Source: Theristus sp. LFF4_11
Taxonomy: Eukaryota; Nematoda; Chromadorea; Monhysterida; Xyalidae
NCBI GenBank assembly: GCA_030248135.1
Contig: JASANC010000280.1
Span: 1-42,091, forward strand
Length of the DNA stretch: 42,091 bases
Reading direction: 5' to 3'
Program-made: the position numbers and the translations under genes
Shown here: one piece after another, positions 1-10,300 of the stretch
How the letters are laid out: each line of letters starts with the position of its first letter
Numbering within the stretch: position 1 is the first letter of the stretch
The notes under the pieces: generated by a model
Database searches by the model: none
What the model saw: only the letters and a program-made list of their open reading frames with translations
Told to the model about the DNA's origin: nothing

Positions 1-205
1 GTAGTGCACACATCCATGCAATAAAAAATTCTGTCTGGCCAGATTGAAACAAGCCAGATTAAGCCGAGCCTGATTGAGCCGAGCCCGATTGAGCCGAGCC
101 TGATTGAGCCGAGCCCGATTGAGCCGAGCCCAATTGAGACGAGCCAGATTGAGACTGGCCCGATTGAGTCTGGCCCGATTGAGACCGGAGCCAGATTGAG
201 TCTGG
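1..205. repeat. Tandem 15-base repeat arm of foldback FB-A, copy 1
   Basis: Repeats of the type gagccgagcccgatt and gactggcccgattga. Same as 18290-18450. The matching left arm is outside the window. Copy 1 has more units than copy 2. Confidence 0.85.
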
Positions 206-510
206 CCAGTTTGAAACCGACCCCTTTTTTCATCTTTTTTTTGTGGTGTGAACGCTTGGGTTGTCACCAACGTTCATTATTTGATCTTTGTTGCGGCCAA
301 ATCAACCTTCTGCATTTTGCAACATTTGTCGATTTTTCATGTTTTCCAGATATTCTGCTGTAGTGAGTGATGGGGGCAACATACCGTGAAAAACATTTGG
401 TCAAAAAACCTCCAAATGTTTTCTAATAGTATTCCAATTTTCAGCTCGAAACTCCTCACCACACGCCAGCGAGCGCATTTTGAAATTGGAACCTTTTTTG
501 GTTCACTCTG

Positions 511-1387
511 CATATAGGGTTCGAAAAAAGTGAAAATCCCGATTTTTTTACATTAAAAAACTTCAAAATGCCAGAGAAAATTTTGAAGGTCGACAAAAAT
601 AGGTGCATTCGAGCCGCGCTGACGCGCTGAGTTCGAATTTTGCACTTTCGCAATTTGAAATTTTGCATTTTTGCCTGTGAATCATGAAAAATGAGCAATG
701 CTGATGCGAGGGGTTGGGTATATCATAATGAAGCGTTGCGGCGCGACCGGCATAACAATGCATCGGAGTTTCTCAAAGGGAAATCTATTTTTTTAATTTT
801 TACATACTTGTAGCAATTTTCAAGGGATTTCAGAATCACTTATCCACCCTGGCTCCGTATTTGCTTTAAAAATGCTTAAACCTTGTAAAAAGTAAAACCA
901 CAAACTCCTCATTTAGTTTTTTAATTTAAAACTCAAAACAGCATTTTTGAATAATAATGTTATTATGAAAAAGGTGCGCGAGCACAAGCGGAATAGATTT
1001 GGTTTTGAATTTTGCCAATAGCTTAAAGCAGAGGCGAGTTAGAGCTATTTTTCTGAAGGTACCTAGAAAAGCGGTTGTTCTTTTTTTGGGCATAAAAAAG
1101 GTCAAATCAAAACATATGATTTTGGAACTCAGCGCATCGAGGCGGTTCGATGGGTGCTAATTTTGTCAAAACTTTTCAACTTTTCAAAAAACTGTGCGTT
1201 TGGGGCGTCGGTATTCTGAAAACGCCGATGTTAAACTTTTTTGCCCGACACTTTTTTGCTAAAAGAAAGCAGAACTCGGATGATAAACATCAACAGAAAA
1301 AAGAATTGTTGCGCATTTGGTAACAAAAATATTTTTCAAAACACTAATTAACGCTGTTTTTTGCACCCTAAATTGTTTTGTTGAAAG
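511..1387. other. Intronic DNA before receptor gene 1 exon 1388-1473
   Basis: The same sequence is at 18743-19617. AT-rich, with no exon, repeat array or recognised element. The short minus-strand open frames here are present in both copies and resemble no protein I know. Confidence 0.6.
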
Positions 1388-4300
1388 GTCTCAAACTATA
1401 GTGACGATGACCTGATCGACGGTTGCAGCATGAAGTACGAGCTGAATGTTTCCATCAAGAACATCATAAAAACGTAAGTGACAGACAAAATGCGAAGTAT
1501 TAGTGAAGATAAAAATACCGTAAAGTCTTGCGAATAACGTCCCCTTATAAAAATTAATTGAAAAAAACAAGTTTTTTTTCTGAAAAAATGGAACTTTGTG
1601 TGACGACCTTATAAGTGGGCGGAGGTCTTATAAAAAGGATAAATTGTGCTTCAAATAAAATAAAATAAAAAGTCATTTTCAAGCCTGTTTAAGGCTTCAT
1701 AGCACTTTAAAAACCTCTCAGCGGTTTCCGCAGCCAAAAATGAAGAAAAAAAGTAAGGTCCTCAAAAGCGAGTCCAACCTTATGATTGAGAGTAGGATTT
1801 TGCCGAAACCAAAAATTTGATTTTTTGGCTTCCCGCCGTGTTGTGTGACATCCCACCGGTAGGGGGGGTCTTATGCGTGAGGGGATCCCTATATGCAAGA
1901 CTTTATAGGTCGTGGCCGATTACTTGCCGTGGTAGGTTTGAAAGATCTCCTGAAAAAATACACACCTGTCAAGCTTTGATGTTCTGTGAATTCGCATTGC
2001 AGGATGACTAACACGACGACGTGTGTTTCGGACCTGTTTAAAAGAACAATGTGGGATGACCTGTTCGCAAATTGTCAGAAGCCGTTATTTCAAACGCAAA
2101 ATACGTTTACTTTTGACAATTTTCTGCGCTTTCTTGCTCAGCGACTACAATGGGCTGTATCTACTGATGAATCTTTGGACAGTGCAGTACGGTACTACTG
2201 CAACATGCTGGGTTATTTGCAGCTATGGCCAGTCAGTTGCTTGTTGCTACAAATTTGTTTCACCTTTGTTTGTTTTTCAAATCAAAAAATGTGTATGTGC
2301 TACAAACCAATTGCAGCTCAACACGACTGTAACTGGAAATTTCATTTTAAACACCACAGTTCAAAACATGACTGCACTGTGTTTTCGTGGCAGCATGAAT
2401 ATCACCAAGGTATGCTATCGTACCGTAAAGGCCAAGGGCGCCCCTTAAATAAAACTTGGGCTCCAATCTATCTCGCTAACATGAACACGCAAATTTTTTT
2501 TGACGTTTCCGCAGAGGTGTTTTGAGAACTTATTCTATATCAGAATCCAAAAACGAGCTATTTTGAAAAACCTTCACATGACACATGTGAAATTGCACAG
2601 CAACAGCACTGCTTTATAAGAGGCCTTCCGCCGAAAAATCGCCTGAGGGTGGACAGTCTAGAATTGGACTTGGTCTCCGATTGGGCTCAAATTTTAACAC
2701 AGTCAACTAGGTCCAAAAACTCGGCCAAAAATCAATTTTCAGCCCAATCGGCCAAACCACGCGCGAATGGCAGCCATTTTAAAAAGGTACACTTTTTTTG
2801 GAGAGGTCATTTTGTGGACCTCATTTTTGGGCATGTTACGAAAAACGGTGCCATCAACACGTGCGTTCACCATTTAAGCTGAAATTTGTGCTGTAGTTAG
2901 GGAACACTCTGAGCTATCTTTGGACTAATTTTTGGTTTTATTGCTTATTGTAAGCGCGCGGTACAGTAGCCTAAATGCAGCCTTTTTTTGATCAAATGTG
3001 AAAATTCAAATGCTCCTGCACGTGTGCCGACAGAACAGATTGCGCTCAAATTTTGTATGTGAGTAGCAGTTTACCTGGGCTAACTGCACACCAAAAATCC
3101 AGCTTGGCCCATACTTCTGTTGCAAGTTACGGGGCGAAGAATTTGAATTTCCCTAGTAAAATGCCCCAATTTTTTAAAATTTTGTAAACTTTACAAAAAA
3201 ACTAGTGCCTTCTGCAGCTGTTAATCTCAAAATAACTGTAAACAGGGGTTTTCAGATTTGCTAAAGACGGTTCAGGCATTAGTTTTTTGATTTGACCACA
3301 CTGAACAAAAATAAACGGGAAATATTTCAGAAAAACCCGCCTTTTTACCCACTTTTGACGTCTCTTTTAAAGTCATGAGGGTCTAAAAATGCGCCGACAA
3401 CTGCGATTTTACTGAAAATTGGTGTGCAACTGGTAGTAGATATGTGCTACGTGTGTGCCAAATTTCAACGCTCTCCCATGTTTGTTGACTAAGTTACAAG
3501 GTCTTTACCACACAGACTTTGTTTTTGAACATATCGAGCAGTGTCTGCAACAAATACGCCAGTATCATAGCTGAAGCAAATGCGCATCTGTGCTTTTTTA
3601 AACGCTGATTTTGAATCTGATTTTAGATTTTAGCCCCGGACATTTTTTTTGCCCAAAAATTGGGCAAAAAACTCATTTTTTTGCGTTTTCAGTGTTTTTT
3701 GTTTTATTTTTTTAATTTTATGCGTGAATCTTGTATTAAAAGCTATTTTCTAATAGATTTACAACCGCTGTTTTCGAATCAGTTGTTATATTTTGCAACT
3801 GACCACTTGCTCATCGAAAAAATGGGTAAAATGTTGATTTTTTGTTTTTTTCATATGTTTTCGTTTCACAGTAAAAAAATTTGTTCAGAAACAATTTTTA
3901 ATTTAAATTTTCACTTCTCCAGAAGGTTTTCAAGATCGTTGAATTTGCATCTGTCCTTATATTTTTGCATCGGGCATTTTTTGCCCAAAAATTGGGCAAA
4001 AACACTTTTTTTGCGTTTTCCAGTGTTTTTTGTTTTTCTTTCTAATTTTAAGTGCGGATTTTTTTTAAAAAAACTATTTTCTAATAGCTTTACAGCTGCT
4101 GTACTTGAATCCGTTATTACATTTGGAAACGGACCTCTTTCTGACCCAAAAATAGGTTAAACATGGATTTTTTGCCGTTTTCAGACGTTTTCGTTCCATA
4201 GTAATGAATAAGTTTGAAAACAATTTTTAAAACCACTTCCTAGGAGTTCCCGACTGCGCCTAATCACATTTTGCAACTGCCCCTTTATTAACCCTTAAAC

Positions 4301-7300
4301 GGGTAAAAAATCTACACTGGTGTCTTTCTGAAGACGTTTTTCTTTTTGTGTTTGAACTAGACTTGTAAATTGTTGTTAATTTGTCCTCGGCAATTTTTTA
4401 CGCCGCTGAAGTTGAATCTGTTTTTTGTTTTTAAAACTGGTGCTTTTTTGCCCCAATTTTATCCAATTGGGTAAAAACTGACACTTTCAATAGTTTGTTT
4501 GAAACTTACATTATTAAACTTACTTAAACTGAAACTTGAAAAACGTCTACAGAAAGACCACAGTGTAGATTTTTTCCCGTTTATAAGGGTTAATGATGGG
4601 GCAGTTGCAAAATTTAACCACAGATATGAGTTAGGCGCAGTCGGGAACTCCTAGGAAGTGGTTTTAAACATTGTTAAACAACATCCGCAGTTAAAATTAG
4701 AAATAAAAACAAAAAAACACTGGAAAACGCAAAAAAAGTGTTTTTGCCCAATTTTTGGGCAAAAAATGCCCGAGGCAAAAATATAAGGACAGATCCAAAT
4801 TCAACGATCTTGAAAACCTTCTGGAGAAGTAAAAATTTAAATTAAAAATTGTTTCTAAACAAATTTTTTTACTGTGAAACGAAAACATATGAAAAAAACA
4901 AAAAATCAACATTTTACCCATTTTTTTCGATGAGCAAGTGGTCAGTTGCAAAATATAACAACTGATTCGAAAACAGCGGTTGTAAATCTATTAGAAAATA
5001 GCTTTTAATACAAGATTCACGCATAAAATTAAAAAAATAAAACAAAAAACACTGAAAAACGCAAAAAAATGAGTTTTTTGCCCAATTTTTGGGCAAAAAA
5101 ATGTCCGGGGCTAAAATCTAAAATCAGATTCAAAATCAGCGTCTAAAAAAACACAGATGCGCATTTGCTTCAGCTATGATACTGGCGTATTTGTTGCAGA
5201 CACTGCTCGATATGTTCAAAAACAAAGTCTGTGTGGTAAAGACCCTGTAACTTAGTCAACAAACATGGGAGAGCGTTGAAATTTGGCACACACGTAGCAC
5301 ATATCTACTGCCAGTTGCACACCAATTTTCAGTAAAATCGCAGTTGTCGGCGCATTTTTAGACCCTCATGACTTTAAAGGAGACGTCAAAAGTGGGTAAA
5401 AAGGCGGGTTTTTCTGAAATATTTCCCGTTTATTTTTGTTCAGTGTGGTCAAATCAAAAAACTAATGCCTGAACCGTCTTTAGCAAATCTGAAAACCCCT
5501 GTTTACAGTTATTTTGAGATTAACAGCTGCAGAAGGCGCTAGTTTTTTTGTAAAGTTTACAAAATTTTAAAAAATTGGGGCATTTTACTAGGGAAATTCA
5601 AATTCTTCGCCCCGTAACTTGCAACAGAAGTATAGGCCAAGCTGGATTTTTGGTGTGCAGTTAGCCCAGGTAAACTGCTACTCACATACAAAATTTGAGC
5701 GCAATCTGTTCTGTCGGCACACGTGCAGGAGCATTTGAATTTTCACATTTGATCAAAAAAAGGCTGCATTTAGGCTACTGTACCGCGCGCTTACAATAAG
5801 CAATAAAACCAAAAACTGGTCCAAAGATAGCCCAAAGTGTTCCCTAACTACAGTACAAATTTCAGTTCAAATGGTGAACGCACGTGTTGATGGCAGCGTT
5901 TTTCGTAACATGCCCAAAAATGAGGTCCAAAAAATGACCTCTCCAAAAAAAGTGTACCTTTTTAAAATGGCTGCCATTCGCGCGTGGTTTGGCCGATTGG
6001 GCTAAAAATTGATTTTTGGCCGAGTTTTTGGACCTAGTTGACTGTGTTAAAATTTGAGCCAAATCGGAGACCAAGTCCAATTCTAGACTGTCCACCCTCA
6101 GGCGATTTTTCGGCGGAAGGCCTCGTAAGTACAGTATGGCCGAAAAAAAACAGTCCTGGTCTTTTCAATTTAGGCGGGATCAGTCGCAGACTAGGAGCGA
6201 GTTGTCTTTTTTCAAAAATGACAAGATTTTTCCCAATCATGTGTGCAAAAAAGCACGTCAATTTTGACACATAATTGCGTTTCTGAACGTCATGTTTAAT
6301 TCTTTCATTGAAATTTCGCGCGCTCCTTAAACACCCTGATAAAAGCTGCCATGTTTACTCGGCCATACCGTATTTTTCTTACAGGTTTCTCCAAACTCTG
6401 TCACACCGCCACCTGACCACAATCAACCCCCATGCAATAAAACCGGACGCATATTTTGTGCGCGCAACGCACTTGGCGCAAACGCATTCTGTTTGAATGG
6501 AGGCCAATGGAACATAACAACAGAAAGTTGCGACTGTGTGTCGGATTACAACGGTCCAATGTGCGAATTGAAGTGTCCGCTTAGCACCAAACCGGATGGT
6601 CCTGTTGACTACTGTTGCGACTGCGGCGCCCTCGGCCAAACAGCCGCTGAAACCAGCAGACGAGGCACACAATGTCAATGCGAGTCAGTTTTCTCTTGTT
6701 AAACATGGAAAACACTGTTTGCGTGTTTCATGTATAAAACTTTGTGTGTTGCAAAGCCTAATGTGAGTCTAACATACAAGATTGTCCAGTCCAATTTTTT
6801 TCAGCTTACAAAATCCAGTCGAGAAGCAAGAAATAGTCTGGGTGACCGAACATGAACTTGGTTACCGGTGGTGGATTTGTGACGGATATATTCCGGACTA
6901 TTTGCAGCCACATTACATGTGTGGGGTGTGATTCTCATAACATTATGCATAATAGTATGTAATTTCAGTTTGAAGAAACCGGTGGAGCAAAGCCGTATCA
7001 TAAGAAACGGAACGGATGTTGGCATTCAGTGGTGGATGTGCCCTGGGTATACGTCTCACTATCTGCAGTTGCACTACAAATTCACCGTTACCAACCTTGA
7101 CACGTCGGAGGGGTGGACGCAGTTTCAATACGGGTTAGCAGTGCCTCCGGGAGAGCCGTGGCAGCGTTATCTGACCAGGATGTGCGATTACAGTGAAACG
7201 CTGGCTAGTTTGGTACGGCTGTGAATATGGCGAACCTGAGCGTTGTGTCAACATGCACAGATCTCTGATATTGTACATATTCTTTTGCATTTGCTGTATG

Positions 7301-10300
7301 TAGGACATCAGAAAGGAAGAACCTGGCTACAAATGCACCAAGATGAGAGTGTCGTATGAACCATGCGTTGACTACTCGGTTGAGCTCTCAATGGACACCG
7401 GATATCCGATGCGAATTCCAGCAAGTTTTCAAAAGAACTTTTAAAGAAGTTCCACATCTAGGTACATGTACATACTATGGTATGGTTCAGACGAATACTA
7501 TATTTGTGATCACTAGCAAATTGACCCGTGCCTACGGCACGGTTAGCTGATAAATACGACTATTATTTTTGAGTTGGTTTTCCCTTTTGATTTTGCCCAC
7601 GACGTGGACTCGAAATGCATTGCATTTTTATTTTGAGAGCTGCTTTAACCGACTGTTGTTGATTTACCATTGAAATGATCGCTCACTTTCAAAGCAATCC
7701 GTCGATGCTTCTACTTTTTTGAAAATCACAGCATTTTTTGTTGTTTAAGCCGTGTTTTTTGTCAAGCAACATGCTTTTGCTGATTTTATTGCTGTCGATT
7801 CAATCGTAACCTGATTTACTCACCATAACACTGATTACTGTGTGGTTTGGTATTCGCTGTTTCAGCATCAATCAAAGCGACACATAAGAAATAACAGATA
7901 TCTAACAATCAAAACTGCACTGTCATTAAAAATATGAAAAACAATCTTTTTTAATCAGCAACAAACAACTGCCATTCCCTATTAAAGTATCAAAATTAAT
8001 TTACGCATTTATTAGCTTTTCAGTGTCGCTTATTTGTCCTTTCATTCTTTGTTAATCAGCTGCATTCCACTGTCCTTCCCGTTTAAAATATCAAAAAAAA
8101 ATCTCCTTTGATCAGCAACAATTAACAGCCGTTCCCGCTCAAAGTTTCAGAAATAAATCTTGTTTGGTTAGCTTTTCAATGTCGTCAAATATCGTTCAAT
8201 CGCCATTCCTGTTCAAAAAAATGTCGTTTGATTAGCAACAATTAACTGATACCGGTTTAAGTTTGTGCTTCAGTTTAAGATACGGGTTTAAGAAAAGTAA
8301 TCTGCTTCAGTCAGCTGTCATTTCTGAATAGGCAATACTTTTCTAAATACCCGCTTTTGACTTGGTAATGTTTTTTTCCCGCTTACCCTAACCTAAGCCA
8401 GGCCTTTAAAGTGTAAATGTCAAAAAGGCAACACTTCTGAACAACTGTTGCAAAACGCCAACTTTCGTCTTGATAAGTTGCTTCTTTTCCCGCTTACTCT
8501 AACCTAAGCCAAGCCTTTTAAAGTTTAAATGACAAAAAATGCAAAACTTTTCTGAATATTCGCTGCAAAACGGCCACTTTTGTGTGGTATGTTTACTACT
8601 CTTACCTTTAACCCTAACCTTCGCCAAGGATTTTTGATAGAATGGAAATGACAAAACAGCAACATTTTACTGGATACCCGTAGCAAAGCTCAACTAAGCC
8701 AAGCCTTTTAAAGTTTAAATGACGAAAAAATGCAAAACTTTTCTGAATATTCGCTGAAAAACGGCCACTTTTGTGTGGTATGTTTACTTCTCTTACTTTT
8801 TACCCTAACCTTAGCCAAGGATTTTTGATAGAATGGAAATGACAAAACAGCAACATTTTACTGAATATCCGTAGCGTAGCAAAGCTCCCGCTTTTGTTTT
8901 GAATGTTTACTTCTTTTCCCCGTTTACCCTAACCTAAGCCAGTTCTTTTTGATCGAGTGCAATAAAAAGCAACACGTTTCTGAGTATCTATTGTCTAAAA
9001 CGGTCGCTTTTGTTTTGTTATGTAGCTTTTCTATCCGAAGTGACGCATTTTCTATGATAAAAAAATGAAGGAAAAAGCAACGATGTTCTACATTTTACTG
9101 AATACCCGTAGCAAAGCTCCCGCTTTTGTTTTGAATGTTTACTTCTTTTCCCCGCTTACCCTAACCTAAGCCAGTTCTTTTTGATCGAGTGCAACAAAAA
9201 AACTCGTTTTTTGTGGAAAAAAACTCCATCGTCTACAATGGAGTCCATGCAATTCTTGCGATTGTCTCGCTTGTTGGTTGTCGCTCTTGAGCAAAAGGCA
9301 TCATGATGACTAAAGTCATGTGGAATGACGATTTGAACTTTGCGTTCTCATTAGAAAATGGAGTATGAGTATTCAGCTTATGATGACTTAAATAACAAAA
9401 TTGGCTCAAACTTGTAAATTTTAATAGCCAATCAACGTAGCGGAACGGACCTGACCTGACCTGACTTACATACACAGTTACTATCTTAGTATTATAGATA
9501 GATAGATAGATAGATAGATAATCAGATTGCTGATGATGTGCCGTACGATCGATACCATCTCATCGCTTCGCGGACGTTTAGAGCACCGCTTAGACCACAA
9601 GCGCCAAATATTTCGGTTCAATCTTGCATTTCAGTTTGCTTTTCACGCGTTTTTTGTCATTTGCCTGAGTCACTTGCGTACTTTGCCTAATGAATGCCAA
9701 CAATTTCAGTTCATCCAAGCGCACGGCAGCGACGTGTACACCACACTGAACATCACGTTAGCAGCGTGTGTCGGCAGAATTGTTGAAGTGCTGTTGAGGT
9801 TAACGCAAGATGGAATTGGCATCAGCAGCAGTGCACACGGCAACATTGGTTGGGATTGTTGCACGAAGGGGCTGTACCACACAGTCCCTGATGTTGTAGC
9901 AACATACTTTGCTGCCAGTTACAAGGCGAAAACAAACGTCCGCATTGCGGTGCGTTTCACTTTCATTCGGTCTACACATTCATGGTTTTGCATCAGATGG
10001 ACAGCCCCTGTGTTGCAGGCAGCCGTTTGCACAAAAGCAGGATGCGGTGAGTTCAGTGTCCCGATCGCGATACCAGACCCACCGGTGGTCCCGATCGCGG
10101 TACCAGACCCACCGGGGTGGCCGTTGTGGGAAGTTTTGGTGATCGCCATTGGAAGTGTCGTGTTGCTCGTGATCACCGTGCTTGCTGTGGTCACCGCCTA
10201 CTATTATCGACAGTCTCGTCGCAAATCGGTAATTGACTTAGCCCCTTTTTTCACAGTGACAGAAAATTTCACGATAGGATATTCAACAGAGCTGCAGTCA

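Larger units (their letters stand above)
1..6920. repeat. Segmental duplication, copy 1
   Basis: Nearly identical, base by base, to 18260-21641 except for the 3.5-kb palindrome at 2621-6125 and a few short indels. It covers an 86-base exon, a 184-base exon, a 93-base exon, the EGF exon and half of the following exon. It probably extends left of the window. Its right edge falls inside a coding exon. Confidence 0.95.
7421..9525. repeat. Repeat-filled GC-AG intron of receptor gene 1
   Basis: The intron starts GCAAGT and is about 2.1 kb, against 74 bases in gene 2. It holds two diverged tandem arrays: about 7920-8240 (atcagcaacaattaac / cccgctcaaagt units) and 8390-9230 (ccctaacctaagcc plus tttttgat... 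units). It ends in a 250-base segment finishing tgacctgacctgacttacat and a GATA microsatellite. Confidence 0.75.

Noticed and set aside
456..763. Minus-strand open frames duplicated at 18687-18994
   Set aside because: Conserved only because the segment is duplicated; they cover a transposon end and have no protein features.
2023..2448. Alternative frame with SDYNGLYLL and CCYKF, a Cys-rich candidate exon
   Set aside because: It is open in copy 1 but has two stops in copy 2 (20410-20412, 20422-20424). The overlapping frame is open in both copies, fits phases and uses the better donor, so that one is used.
2649..2882. 77-codon frame mirrored at 5862-6095
   Set aside because: It is present only because the palindrome repeats the sequence; no similarity to any protein and no start context.
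3660..5096. Phe-rich open frames on both strands
   Set aside because: Products of T-rich tandem repeats inside the foldback arms.
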